Source: Agriotes lineatus (taxonomy: Eukaryota > Arthropoda > Insecta > Coleoptera > Elateridae). Taken from it: a stretch of DNA of 64,000 bases. Position 1 is the stretch's first letter. Every line of letters begins with the position of its first letter. The translations under genes and the position numbers were made by a program. Below are positions 1-10,980 of this stretch, one piece after another. The notes below the pieces were generated by a model. That model worked only from the letters and a program-made list of their open reading frames with translations, searched no databases and was not told where the DNA came from. Location of the stretch: positions 35,943-99,942 of the forward strand of contig CALNHX010005852.1 of assembly GCA_940337035.1 (NCBI GenBank), given 5' to 3'.

Positions 1-26
1 ATTGCAATAGAATACAGACATGGAGG

Positions 27-505
27 TTAGGTATGAAAAATAATATCCATAAAATGGCCGCCTCGACTTTGTTGGGAAATGTTGACTTATTTATGAAATC
101 TTCGATGACCTTTTGGCATAATTGTAGACTAATTTATTCACTATTGCGTTGAATTTCTTCCTAGAGGTCTTGAATGGTCTGTGGATCATTGGAGTACACT
201 TTATCCTTCAAAAAACCCCAAAGCGGTCAGAACTAAACCACAACTCTCAAATTTATGGATTGATTCCTCCATAATGCTGCGGGTGCGGCATGATGTCCAA
301 ATAATGTGCGGACTTTGCAAACCGTCTCTGCAAAATTCTCATAATTTTTGTAGTGAATTTTTACAACTTCTACGAGTTGCTTGTTCGTGTGATTCTCCAT
401 GACTAAACTCCATGTTTCCTCTTGACAACTGTCAAAGTTTTAGTAGGCTCTGTTCGTTACAAAAAATGGCGGTAAATTTAAAATGACAGCTCATTTTGGG
501 ACACC
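27..505 (-). pseudogene. IS630/mariner-like transposase remnant, core deleted
   Basis: Read on the minus strand from an ATG at 398-400, the frame begins MENHTNKQLVEVVKIHYKN, which resembles the N-terminal helix-turn-helix of insect IS630/mariner-type transposases. It then jumps to a C-terminal part (LWGFLKDKVYSNDPQTIQDL, then CQKVIEDF) and ends in another frame with RGGHFMDIIFHT and a stop at 27-29. That ending is typical of this group. The DDE core between the two halves is missing and several stops are present, so it is inactive. About 100 bases upstream of the ATG, minus-strand GGTGTCCCAAAATGA near 505 could be the terminal inverted repeat; the other end lies outside the window. The family assignment rests on recalled similarity, not on a search. 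Confidence 0.65.
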
Positions 506-621
506 GGTTATCTAAAGAATGAAGCGCGGCATCTTTTTTACCTACCTACACTTATTGAATTATTACTTTACTTTGCCCTGGGTTCGCTAGCTGATTCAGT
601 AATAAATTTTCAATTTCGTTC

Positions 622-1663
622 TTATTTGGCAGTAAATAATATTTTGCCAACACACCAATCTGGATTTAGATCTGGTTACAGCTGCACTACCGCCTTGCTC
701 AATGTCACTGACAGCAGCTGAGCAAAATAAAATGTCTGTGTTAGTTATTTTAGATTTCAGCAAAGCTTTTGATACCATCGATCACAACATTTTGTTAACA
801 ATTTTAAAAAACATTGGTCTCTCAGATAGTGCTGTTGCTTTATTTAGAGATTATTTGACAGGCAGGGAACAGAGCGTCAGGCTGCAATTGGAGTCGCCAG
901 CATACAGATCAGTAACTAGGGGCGTTCCACCAGGGTCTATTCTAAGTCCACTTCTATTTACAATCTATACACATGGTCTTTGTGATGTAATTAAAACTTG
1001 TTCACTGCATATATCTGCTGATGATACACAGCTGTACTACCCTTTTGAATACAACGATTGGCAGCAAGCCTTGATCGAGGTCCAAGCCCATTTAAACGCC
1101 ATTGCTACATCTTTAAATTACCATTTGATAATAAATCCTCTTAAATATGTGGTAATGATGTTTGGCAATAAACAGAGGGTGGAAGAATTAAGGTCTCAAG
1201 TACATTTAAGCATCAATAACAAACTTATACCTATTCGGCCAGAGGCTAAAAATCTGGATTTGATTCTAGATAACAGTTTTAGATATAATGCTCACATAAC
1301 TCGATGTATTAAACAAGCATACGCCTGTTTAAAATTACTTGATCCACATAGACAATACATTTCACCAAAAATTAAGGCATTGCTTTGCACCACTCTATTT
1401 TTAAGTCATTTTAATTTCTGTTCTCAACTATATGGACCTTGTCTTACTAGGGAAGCTTCTGAGAAAATTCAACGAATTCAAAATTCATGTATACGTCTTA
1501 TCTATGGAATCCGGAAATTTGATCATGTTTCACACAAATTGTTCGATTTATCATAGTTCAATATGAAAAACAGAAGGTTGCTGAGTGCTACTGCATGTCT
1601 TTATCACAGAATGATTTCTGAAAAGTGTCCATATTATACTATAATAAAATATCTTTTAGGGAC
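622..1663 (+). pseudogene. CR1-like non-LTR reverse transcriptase fragment
   Basis: Successive frames carry RT motifs of a CR1-group retrotransposon: LPTHQSGFRSGYSCTTALL, then LDFSKAFDTIDHNILL, GVPPGSILSPLLFTIYT, SADDTQLYY and a C-terminal part to about 1663. The main open frame is 702-1556. It is 5'-truncated, with no endonuclease upstream. Damage is visible: a frameshift near 710 joins the first block to the second, the catalytic box reads SADD instead of YADD, and a TAG at about 1554 probably replaces a Trp codon because the frame resumes with NMKNRRLLSATACLY. Closely related in sequence type to the larger minus-strand element at 5457-8600, though not a recent copy of it. Confidence 0.85.
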
Positions 1664-2087
1664 GATTTTTTTCTATAATAATTTTCAAGGTCAACTTTCT
1701 AGGGGATAAGTGTCATTCCTGCAGGGTCCCTAGTTTTAATAATGTTGGTACATAGATTGTTAGTCTTTTTTTCCACTAAAAAAATGATTTGTCATTTTGA
1801 CAGATATGTCATAATTTAATATCGCTTGCTTCATTTTTGCATTTATAATATTTCTTGGTTTTCTTTTTTATCCGATTTTATTGATGATGATGATTCCATG
1901 TTAAAAAAAGAAATTTGTCAAGAGTTCAAATTAAGAAACTTTTGACATTCAACATTGACACGTAACCATAGTTTTGAAAAAGTTCTACCAACACGAGGTA
2001 TACAAATTTCCTAGCGTTTTAATCACATATCTACCAACATTGTAACACTTTGACAGTTATTAGAGAAAAAAACGTACTTTACCTTCG
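1664..2087. other. AT-rich spacer, nothing recognised
   Basis: I see no open frame or repeat end here beyond the likely 3' untranslated tail of the preceding retrotransposon fragment. Composition is AT-rich, with short poly-A and poly-T runs. Confidence 0.5.
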
Positions 2088-2334
2088 GTTGCATAAAAAA
2101 CTGGTACAGCTAGTTTTAGGTTGATTATACAACGTATGAATAATATGTTGGTGGACATGTGTTTCTATGTCAAATTCGAGGTTAGCAGGTTAGGTTTTGC
2201 GTCAGTCTGTGTCAAAACTGACGGAAACCTAACCTGATAACCTCGAATTTGACATAGACTTACAGTGCCATCAATATATTATTCATACGTTGTATAACCA
2301 ACCTAAAACTAGCTGTACCAGTTTTTTATGCAAC
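2088..2334. repeat. Imperfect palindrome (MITE-like)
   Basis: The outer arms start GTTGCATAAAAAACTGGTAC and return as the reverse complement ending in GTTTTTTATGCAAC. Both arms contain the reverse-complementary CTAGTTTTAGGTTG and ACGTATGAATAATAT blocks. The centre holds a smaller inverted unit (CTATGTCAAATTCGAGGTTA, later AACCTCGAATTTGACATAG) that recurs, diverged, at 36805-36918. It looks like one hairpin element nested in another, non-coding. Confidence 0.75.
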
Positions 2335-3148
2335 TGATGGTACATACTTTAAATTTGCGATTCAAAGGTGGGATAACGCCGCCTCTTCCTCGAACAGCTC
2401 TATATGAAGGATACTTTTCTTATAATATTTACAAAGTGTACACTCTCATCCCCCATTTCTTCAAAAATTATTCTGTAAAATAATTCAAAATCAAATTTCG
2501 AGAAGTTTTGCTGAATACACAAACTGTATAGCTCCTATTCTTTTAATAGTTTAAAGTTATCAAAATACATGAGATGAAAGGAAGCAGTAAACTATCCTGT
2601 ATTTTTGCATGTGTTGATTTCTATGTCTTAATGCGAAAAAAAGTGTTCTTTCTAATATACAGGGATCCAATGGAAGAACAGCTACTGCGCTGCAGTAACT
2701 GATTTGGGTTCCTGAGGTTTCCGCAAACCAGTGTTGCCAACTTGGTGGATTGAGAGCACCATCTAGTAGCGATATTTGGTAGTTAGTGGTATAGTGGAAA
2801 ATCTGGTAGAATGAGGTTTTTAATTTCAAGTATAAATATATGCATGACAAATTTAAAAATGGGTATATAATGGGACTATTAGCAGATTTATTTCAAAAGT
2901 TTTATAACAATTAAAAAAATTATCGATAGGCCCTCTATTATCGAGCGGCAGAACTAGATCTGCTATATTATGTTAGGATGATTGCCGGTACGCCCTTAAA
3001 TTCTAGCTGGATTTTTTTCAAATTGTTTATTGGAAAATCGGGAAAGCCCCTAGCATTTTGCTTAGCCCAACATTATAAAAGAACGACCACAACGCTTTGA
3101 CGTTAGATATCGATTTTGATATTTTTATTTAAATACATATTTTTGCTT

Positions 3149-3275
3149 GCAAGCACAAAAGGCGCGCTCTAACTTTGTATCCCGAATCCGAGACAAGTTG
3201 AGCATTGTACCGCCAGATGCAAGCGCATAAAGCACCAGCCTCTAGACCACAAGGTAAAATGAGGTTATCGATAAT
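3149..3275 (+). repeat. SINE 3' fragment
   Basis: This stretch (GCAAGCACAAAAGGCGCGCT at its start) is a clear second copy of 5207-5330, about 85-90% alike by eye, including the shared TTTGTATCCCGAATC and AGGTTATCGAT words. The tRNA-like head seen upstream of the 5 kb copy is missing here, so it is a 5'-truncated copy. Confidence 0.75.
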
Positions 3276-3498
3276 ACAATACATATTTTTGTATTTTTGT
3301 TATTGTTTGTTATTAATTTTTCTATTTTTTACATTGTTTTTCATTTTATTCAAATTCTATCAATATTTATGATACTATTACTATTTTGTATAATATAACA
3401 ATACTAGCAACCAGTGAGACAAATGTCTCATTTAATAAGACAAAAAAGACCGTTTTTCAAATAGAACGCGTATTAAATAAAAACAATATTTTTTAAAA

Positions 3499-4076
3499 TC
3501 ACGTGATTGAAATTCGGTTCCTGACCTGACATGACCATTCCAAACATATAACTTTAATAACTTTTGTCTCTTATCTCTTACGGTTTGGCTGCTGAAACAG
3601 CGTCCCGGACGGACGGAAATCACGTGATTTCTCGAAAACCGGAAGTGTCACGTGACTGAAATTCGGTTCCTGACCTAACATGACCATTCCAAACATATAA
3701 CTTTAATAACTTTTTTCTCTATCTCTTACGGTTTGGCTGCTGAAACAGCGTCCTGGACGGAACAGCGTCCCGAACGGACGGAAATCACGTGATTTCTCGA
3801 AAACCGGAAGTGTCACGTGACTGAAATTCGGTTCCTGACCTGACATGACCATTCCAAACATATAACTTTCATAACTTTTTTCTCTATCTCTTACGGTTTG
3901 GCTGCTGAAACAGCGTCCCGGACGGACGGAAATCACGTGATTTCTCGAAAACCGGAAGTATCACGTGACTGAAATTCGGTTCCTGACCTGACATGACCAT
4001 TCCAAACATATAACTTTCATAACTTTTTTCTCTATCTCTTACGGTTTGGCTGCTGAAACAGCGTCCCGGACAGACA
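3499..4076. repeat. Minisatellite, four ~150-bp units with E-boxes
   Basis: Four tandem units of roughly 147-166 bp start with GAAATTCGGTTCCTGACC at about 3509, 3659, 3824 and 3971. The second unit carries a small internal duplication of the GCGTCC-GGACGG block. Each junction carries the octamer TCACGTGA, found at 3499, 3620, 3648, 3785, 3813, 3933 and 3961, and each unit has GTTTGGCTGCTGAAACAGCG. Units 3 and 4 are nearly identical, so the array expanded recently. Short open frames on the minus strand are by-products of the repeat. Confidence 0.9.
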
Positions 4077-4224
4077 AGTCTATTAGATAAAGGATTTTAA
4101 GAAATATGTAGTTTATTTTACTTTACTTCTAAAAAAGTTAGTGGAATTCTGGTGGATTTTGTTCTCCCATTTAGTGGAATGCAATTTCCCAGTGTTGGTA
4201 ACACTGCTGTAAACAACTGTCTTA

Positions 4225-4995
4225 TATACTGGGTGACAATGAGACCAGGGCCATGCCTCTATCTCCGTTACTTATGAATGAATTTGGATGAAATTTGATA
4301 CAAGGATACTAGACATTGGATTGGCATATAAGTATAATCAAAATGGCCGACCTCCGGTTTCACCGGAAATAACACTAACTTTGATTTTTTAAATAAATAA
4401 CCCTATATATTTTATGTTTTTCGCCATCTATGACTCCAATTACATACAACAGTGCTGCAGAATTTGCTTAGGTATTACATAGAAATATTAAGAAAATTAA
4501 TTAATTTATTATTCTTCAATTTTAGATAAAGATAAAGTAGTGCATGATTAATATCGTTAAGATTGGTATTTATAATTAAATTTGCCGTTCAATGGCAAGA
4601 TGGCCCTTGGTAGGTGCCATTTAAAAAATGACTTTTTGATAAAAAAAACGTGCTTAGCAAATTTTGTTCTTTTATTAAGGGTTTGTTATTGACTTCATTG
4701 ATAAAATAGCTATTATTATTAGTTGCTAGAGTCAATTAGAACATATTTTTTCAAGTCACAGCCTTCTATAGTAAAAAATAAAAGTTGAAAAAAATTTTTG
4801 TGTGAAAAAATGAAAATTTCGCGAGACTATGTACAATTTGACTTGTAGATTCCAAAAAACATAAAATATTCAGGGTGATCCATTTAAAAAATCAAAGTTG
4901 GGACATTTCTGGTGAAACCGGAAGTCGGCCATTTTAACTATATTTATCGGCCAATCAGAAATTATCTCCAGTATCTTCACATACTGCTAGGCTTG
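4225..4995. repeat. Inverted repeat element
   Basis: The left arm (about 4300-4430, with AAAATGGCCGACCTCCGGTT and AAATCAAAGTT-type words on the opposite strand) pairs with the right arm (about 4850-4975, AACCGGAAGTCGGCCATTTT). The loop is AT-rich and has no coding potential. No convincing target duplication was found. Confidence 0.55.
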
Positions 4996-5154
4996 CATTA
5001 AACAATTCCTAGGTTTGAATCCCGCGAGGGCCGGAATTTTCCGCAGCCTTGCGATTTGAACCGGGCTCGGTGAGAATACTCACAGTTGGGCACCAAATTA
5101 ACTGTGCTCTACGCAGATCCACAGACCTAAGAGATAGAGTAAGAAGGTTAACAT

Positions 5155-5189
<35 letters not shown>

Positions 5190-5335
5190 CACACAATGGT
5201 TGCTGTGCAAGCACAAAAGGCGCGCTCCAACTTTGTATCCCGAATCGGGGGCAACTTCAGCATTGTACCGCCAGATACAAGCAGATAAAGCACCAGCCTC
5301 GACACCGCAAGGTAAAACGAGGTTATCGATTATAC
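4996..5335 (+). repeat. tRNA-type SINE with internal (CA)n
   Basis: Near the 5' end is a pol III B-box-like sequence, GGTTTGAATCCC (5010-5025 region), followed by a GC-richer body, a (CA)n microsatellite at 5156-5187, and a 3' part shared with the copy at 3149-3275. No clear A box and no target duplication could be fixed. The call rests on the B-box plus the repeated 3' body. Confidence 0.5.
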
Positions 5336-5824
5336 TGTTATGATATCATAAGAGTGGATATAGTTTGATGATCAATACGATAAAAGAATTTGGTAAAGCA
5401 TTGTAGTCAGTCTTTGCAAACGTTTAGTATAGAAAAGGTTATTTGAATTAATTTTTAAATAATAATAATAATAATACATGTCTTTATTACTACAAACGAA
5501 ACACACTAAAAAGAATTGAAATTTATAGTTAGGGCGAGATTCAGTACATATGCCAGTTGAACACCACATATAATGACTAAATCCAAGCAACTAGCATACG
5601 TCTGCTCTTCCATCTAACCCCAAAGGTTTAAAGATGACAAACAGAGCAGCTAGAAATGAAAAATGGGAAAAAAAACACAAGAAAAAAAAATTACACAATA
5701 ATTGAACAAGATAACTTGTGAAGAAATAATTACCAATTTATGGTAACTAGAAAAACATAATATTAGCCAGTTAACAAGTGACCAAAATGACAATGACAAT
5801 GACCCACTACGAGCAACCAATGAA

Positions 5825-7795
5825 TTATTGTTTCAAAAAATAATAGTAAAAAAGAGCTTTTCTAAGTTTTTGGCCAGTTAAATATCGAAGTTCATGCGGT
5901 AAGTTATTGAGAACGTTAGCAATGCAGTACGAGAAGGACCGTTTAAATAATTGTGTACGATGGCGAGGTAAAGTCAGAGTATGCTTATGCCTTAAATTAA
6001 GGGTATGCACGTCTGTTCTATAGTTAATATTATGACACAGATATGGTGGAGATCTTTCCTTTAATAGCTTAACATAAAACAATACCGAATGTATCTCTCT
6101 ACGATTTTTCATGTTTAACCATCTAATGACTTTAAATGTATGCTTGATTCGTTGAAACTTACGGATACCAAAAATAAGTCTAAGACACGAATCTTGTAAT
6201 TTTTGAATTCTATTGATATCAAAGGAATTTATGCAGGAATTATACAAAATGTCACAATAGTTTAATAAGGATAAAACTAATGTATCACACAGCAAGATTT
6301 TAACAGATCTATCTAAAATATGACGAGATCGAAATAAAAGTTTTAGAGCTGCATAACTTTTTTGTAAACAGATACTAATGTGATGAGTAAATCTCAAGTC
6401 CTCATCAAGCCATACACCCAAATTTTTAACCTTAGATGTGAAATGTACGTTATGGCCATTGATAGAAATTGCAGAAGAATGTTCTTGTTTAAACAGCTGA
6501 GCGTGTGCTTTGTTTCCAAAAATTATTCCATTAGTCTTAGACTCATTTAATTGCAAACAGTGGTTAACAGATGATTCATAAAGATTATGTAAGTCATAAT
6601 TTAAAGCGGTTACTGCTTGATGAGATTCACCCGGGTAAAAAGACAAATATAATTGTGTATCATCAGCGTAATAATGTTGTGAGCAAGATAAAAAACAATC
6701 TGTGAAATTTGATATATAAATAGAAAAAAGTATGGGACCTAAAATAGACCCCTGTGGAACACCCGTGCTCACAGGTAAAAAACTTGATATATTTCCTAAA
6801 TATTTTACAGCTTGACTTCTGTTAAATAGGTACGACTTAAATAATTCAACAGAACTAATGTCTAAACCACTATATAATAAAATAGAAAAAAGAAGATCGT
6901 GATTAAGAGTGTCAAATGCTTTCGAATAATCGAATAATAATAATACCGTTAATTTACCTTGATCAAGAGCAGTCATTATATCGTCAGTTATTTTAAGTAG
7001 CGCAGATGTGCAGCTATGGCCAGATTTATATCCAGATTGACATGCAGGTATTATAGAGTTCTTGTTTATATGCGCTTGTAATTGAGTGTTGATCGCTTTT
7101 TCCAAAATCTTTGATAGGGTTGGCAGTACACTTATCGGTCGTAACTGTTGCAAAGTTGTTGGATTATTAACTTTAGGGAAAGGAGTTACAAACGATTTTT
7201 TCCAGCGATTGGGAAATATAGAATGCGATAAGCAAAAGTTGATAACATGAGTAATGTAAGGTAAAAGAAAAGGCATACACAGATTTATGGTAAGAATATT
7301 TATGCCGTCTAGCCCAACAGCTTTACTTTTAATACTTTTTATTATATTAAGAACATCAATTTCAGACACTGACTGAAACTTTACAGAACTTTTTATACCG
7401 TGCTCATAAAAATGCTTAGTGTTATAATCAGAATTTAATTTTGGGACCGAATTTAAAAAATATTCATTAATTTCATTTACATTCCATTTATTGGATATAT
7501 CCGTATTGTTACGGTCTTTTTTATAACCTACAATAGAATTTAATTTAGACCACATTTCTTTAGACGAGTGGTTTTTTAAGCTGAAGTTAACATAGGCTCT
7601 TTTTTCCTTTTTAATGGTTACAGTTACTAAGTTGCGTAATTGTTTATAACGTTTCCGATCATTGTTGCTTTTAGTTGTCTTAAACAATTTAAAAGCTCTA
7701 TCCCTATCACACATCATAGCTTTGAGTCCGTCAGTTAACCAAGGAGCATACTTTGTTGTGATTCTGAAACATTGAAAAGGGACATGTAAGTCCAA
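5825..7795 (-). pseudogene. CR1-like reverse transcriptase region
   Basis: A 656-codon frame copies element RNA into DNA at the insertion site in this family. RT motifs appear in order: LRPISVLPTLSKILEK, the GHSCTSALLKITDDIM region, FDYSKAFDTLNHDLL (first Asp), GVPQGSILGPILFSIYI, YYADDTQLYLS (catalytic Asp pair), VKNLGVWLDEDLRFTHHI, and a C-terminal tail of the kind that follows RT in CR1 elements. The first Met is not the natural start. Codons upstream (ILTNNIISLLDLH) continue the protein from the endonuclease part after a one-base slip in a T-run near 7818. The RT domain itself has no stop. Confidence 0.88.
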
Positions 7796-7815
7796 AAGAC
7801 TAATGATATTATTTG

Positions 7816-8340
7816 TTAAAATTCTACTTTACTATCTACATCATTCAACTCGTATATCACATTCCATGGAATTGATTGTAAGTCATTATTAAATTGATTA
7901 CAGTTTAGATTTTTGAAGTTTCTACAAGTGACAAATCTAGGTGCATTTGTATTTATTTTAAGATTAATACTAAATACAATCATTTCATGATCCCCTATTT
8001 CTGGAATATGCGTGACTTCCACATTAGATATAATTTGGTCTTCAGAAGTTACTAAATAGTCCAAAAGAGTAGCTGTCAGAAAAGTAATTCGAGTTGGCTG
8101 ATTTATCAGTTGTTTCAACCCAAGGCCTTCAAAGGTGTTTACTACTAACTCACAAGCCGATCTATTAATATCTAAAAGATCAACATTAAAATCACCAAGG
8201 CAAAAAACATAATCAACTGTAGGTTGAATTGAGGATACTGCAGTTTCAAAATGTTCAAAAAAATATTTATGGTAACTTTCATCGGGGTTATAAAATACGC
8301 CAAAAGCGCAGCACTCAGAATTTGAAAGTAAAATCCTCAA
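7816..8340 (-). pseudogene. CR1-like AP-endonuclease domain
   Basis: This is the apurinic-type endonuclease that nicks target DNA for the downstream RT. Visible motifs are FGVFYNPDESYHKYFFEHF, CLGDFNVDLLDI (the GDFN box), a TFLTATLLDYLVTS block, and IPEIGDHEMIVFSIN with the conserved Asp-His near its C-terminus. Upstream of 8340 the frame must shift to continue (a GGGVGIYIKNNIKYS-type block at about 8380-8440), and again to reach ISETWL near 8500. It therefore belongs to the same broken ORF2 as 5825-7795. Confidence 0.8.
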
Positions 8341-8600
8341 CCATATCTGTTCAATTTCCCTACCACTTGGAATAAGGGAATATTTTATATTGTTTTTTAT
8401 GTAAATACCAACTCCTCCACCTCTGACATTACCCCACGATCCATTCTTTCAAAAACATAACCAGGTATACCTCAATTACATCATTTCTTATATTACTTTT
8501 TAGCCATGTTTCACTTATGGCGAGTATATCAAAATTATGATGTAAGATTATAGTTTTTATTTCAGCAAAATGTGCAACTAAAGAACGAGCATTAAGATAA

Positions 8601-9302
8601 ATAAAGATAAATAGAGATTAAATTTTAAGAAATGAGATTGGAAAGAATAAATTTCATATAGTTTAATTTATAAAGATGTTAAAATATAGAAGTTATTTAC
8701 TACTGATATCAGATACGACAGACCAAATTAAAATATTATAAGATAACAGAGTATGTAGGTTTCAAATGTATATTTTAAAATAGTAAGCATCAATAATTAA
8801 AATACGGTAGTTAAGAGAGTTGTTTTAGATTATTGAGAATAACAAATTTGAGAAAAAAATGTAACATAATATTTTGGCGAGTAATAAAATTTTGAAAACT
8901 TTACTGTTTTATATAAAAATAATGGTCCTGGCATAATAAAAACAGTTAGTAAAGAAATCTACGAGGTCTAAATAAGGTGAAACATTATTATAACGGTGTA
9001 CGAGTAGCAAGATGTCTCAATTAATGAAGAGCTTTGATATATGATAATTTGAATTGGATGAAGAGCATTTACTAATAAACGAAAATATAAGATTTGGATT
9101 CAGCTGCTTTATTGGGACTGATACAGTTTTAAAAAAAAGAGTGAAAAGGATTCGACTGGTGCGGAGTACTGCAGGTGTAGGAGCCGTTGATGGAGGACTG
9201 ATGTATCTGCTCGGGGAGCATTCTGAGTGATTAGCTGTATTTGGGTGTTTCATTTGTATGCAGAGGACGGATCGTCGTGACAGCTAAACCTGCAAGGAAG
9301 TA
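8601..9302. other. No gene recognised
   Basis: This AT-rich stretch upstream of the CR1-like endonuclease may include the retrotransposon's 5' end. I found no RT, transposase or splice-supported frame, and the short minus-strand frame around 9017-9253 has no recognisable content. Confidence 0.5.
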
Positions 9303-9310
9303 ATATTAAA

Positions 9311-9469
9311 CATAGGCGTAACTTGGGAGGAGCAAGGGGGGAGGGGTGGTGGCCCCCCCAAAATTTGGATTTAAAGTGCAAGTGCAGCATTTTTTTGCAA
9401 TGTAGATTTAAAAAGATTATGAAGTCTTGATTTTGCCCCCCCAAAGCGATGCCCCAAGTTACGCCCATG
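9311..9469. mobile_element. hAT MITE, relative of the 15-kb hAT
   Basis: A 159-bp element with ends CATAGGCGTAACTTGGG and, reversed, CATGGGCGTAACTTGGG. It is flanked by a perfect 8-bp duplication ATATTAAA (9303-9310 and 9470-9477), the hAT hallmark. Its right-hand 110 bases, reversed, match the first 110 bases of the large hAT at 20619, including CTACATTGCAAAAAAATGCT. It is therefore a deletion derivative moved by that family's transposase (inference). Confidence 0.92.
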
Positions 9470-9477
9470 ATATTAAA

Positions 9478-10290
9478 TATGGAGTACATCAAGGATAGTT
9501 TACTGGCAGAAGAGGGTTGTGAAGGATTGATCTGTAAGTCGACAGGCGCAGTTTTGGTTAAACAGAGGTTGGATTGTTCGACTACTTTGAGATTTTCTGG
9601 AAGATTTGACGGCTGTAATTGGTTGGACAGTTACTTGCGGTTGGACGTGTTCGTGACTGATTGTACAAAGGGGTCCGTGGTACTGGCTTTAATAAGGTTG
9701 GTTAGTAGTTTAGCCTAGAATAAAACTGATGTATATGAACAATATTTATTACTTGCAATAATTAAAAGAGTTAGTACTTACTATAAAAGATAGAGAATGT
9801 CATACGTCATAATAATATTGAGAACAGTGTACGTTGGTCGTATCTGATTACAAGTAGAGGAATAAATTTGAATTCATTCAAGATAAGTGACATTTGAGGT
9901 CATTTGACAATTGAGATTTATTCTAAATACGACAAGTCAAATATAAGACAACTAGATATATGAACCTAACCCTGATTGAGTTTTCATGGTAATAGTATTT
10001 TTCAAGCAGAAATCATTTGAAATTATTAGATAAATACGAAATTAATACTCACAGCTAGCAGAGCAGGGCAATCGAATTTACTACAATGAATGATAATCAT
10101 ATTACTATACCATACTATACATACGTTAACATATGTAATTGACACTGAGGTGGAACATTCATAACATAATTATGTCTCAGCAAAGTGTGGTATACTAGCA
10201 TACCGAAACGTGAAGTCATTGCAATACATACATCTTCACAATTTTATCTAAATCGATTCATAAATAAAGAAGATATAAGCATGGCCCTGT
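9478..10290. other. No gene recognised
   Basis: AT-rich sequence with a short plus-strand open frame (9449-9718) that starts inside the MITE and shows no known domain. Nothing else could be supported. Confidence 0.5.
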
Positions 10291-10395
10291 TCTCATTGTC
10301 ACCTGGTATATTTAAGTTATATTGTTATGTAATCGTGGAAACGAATAAATATTGTTATGTAATCGTGGAAACGAATAAAATTATTATTATTATAT
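10291..10395 (+). repeat. 3' tail of a non-LTR element with 30-bp tandem repeat
   Basis: ATTGTTATGTAATCGTGGAA is directly repeated (from 10320 and 10350), each copy ending CGAATAAA, followed by (ATT)n at 10379-10391. Other CR1-like elements here (5457 and 30140) end in the same kind of tail, so this is probably a severely 5'-truncated copy. A longer A-run follows. Confidence 0.5.
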
Positions 10396-10563
10396 CCAAA
10401 AAAAAAAACCAAGCTCTTGTTGATTTTTAATTTAATTAATTAATGTTGATAACGGAAGTAGATTTGTCTTCCGAAACGTTCATGTTTTAATATTTTTCAT
10501 TTTGTAGTGTGGCGAAATACCCATAAAATATAAGAAAAATAATGCTTCAAACAAATGTCGCCT

Positions 10564-10732
10564 AATAGCTGGCCATAGACACGCGTTTAAAACCGCCACG
10601 AATGTAGTTTTTCGTGGAAGTTTTGACCGCGTGTCTATGCCCAGCTTATGGCTGCGCATATGCACACGTTCAAAACCGGCACGGATGTACTACATTCGTG
10701 GCGGTTTTAAACCTGTGTCTATGGCCAGCTAA
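10564..10732. mobile_element. Harbinger-like MITE with long TIRs
   Basis: The left arm TAGCTGGCCATAGACAC followed by GTTTAAAACCGCCACGAATG returns inverted on the right as CATTCGTGGCGGTTTTAAAC followed by GTGTCTATGGCCAGCTA, about 44 bp with few mismatches. The middle repeats diverged versions of the same motif (TGACCGCGTGTCTATGCCCAGC). AAT flanks both sides if the ends are AGCTGG/CCAGCT. It is non-coding and lies 110 bp from the larger Harbinger. Confidence 0.7.
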
Positions 10733-10980
10733 TAAGAGGCAAAATTATCCACGTGCAACCAACGTCCCTACGACGCGTTACGTGTGGTAGCAAAAAAGTC
10801 AGGGCGATTAGTACCATCTGGAATGTTGACAGTTAGGGTAAGTGTAGGGCCACACATAGCGTTTTAGCGGGACCCGCAAAAACGCATGCCGTTTCACCGC
10901 ACAGTTTCTATCAAGCCACACAATTGCCGCCAAAATGCATATTAGTCATGATCAGTTGACAACTTTACGTCGTAGCGTTC

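Larger units (their letters stand above)
2729..4206. mobile_element. hAT-like non-autonomous element
   Basis: The left end is CAGTGTTGCCAAC and the right end reads, reversed, CAGTGTTACCAAC, a 12 of 13 match in the hAT style (starting CA-G). The flanking 8-mers are CCGCAAAC (2721-2728) and CTGTAAAC (4207-4214), which agree at 6 of 8 positions and could be an aged target duplication. Subterminal sequences on both sides share TAGTGGAA- and TGGTGGAT-type words. No transposase is visible. Inside lie a partial SINE (3149-3275) and a minisatellite (3499-4076). Confidence 0.55.
5457..8600 (-). mobile_element. CR1-like non-LTR retrotransposon, nearly full ORF2
   Basis: The minus-strand element ends 3' in an (ATT)n tail at 5457-5475, directly after an AATAAA signal, a type of tail common in CR1/L2-group elements. 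Going upstream there is a 3' UTR (5476-5824), the RT region (5825-7795), the endonuclease region (7816-8340), and the endonuclease N-terminus near 8480-8600 (LNARSLVAHFAEIKTIILHH, then ISETWL). Frameshifts lie near 7818 and 8450, so it is dead. No ORF1 was recognised upstream, and I could not find a target duplication. Confidence 0.8.

Noticed and set aside
181..402. Plus-strand open frame of 73 codons
   Set aside because: It is the antisense shadow of the minus-strand IS630/mariner transposase remnant.
5153..5368. His/Thr-rich start of a small frame
   Set aside because: Product of the (CA)n microsatellite inside a SINE.
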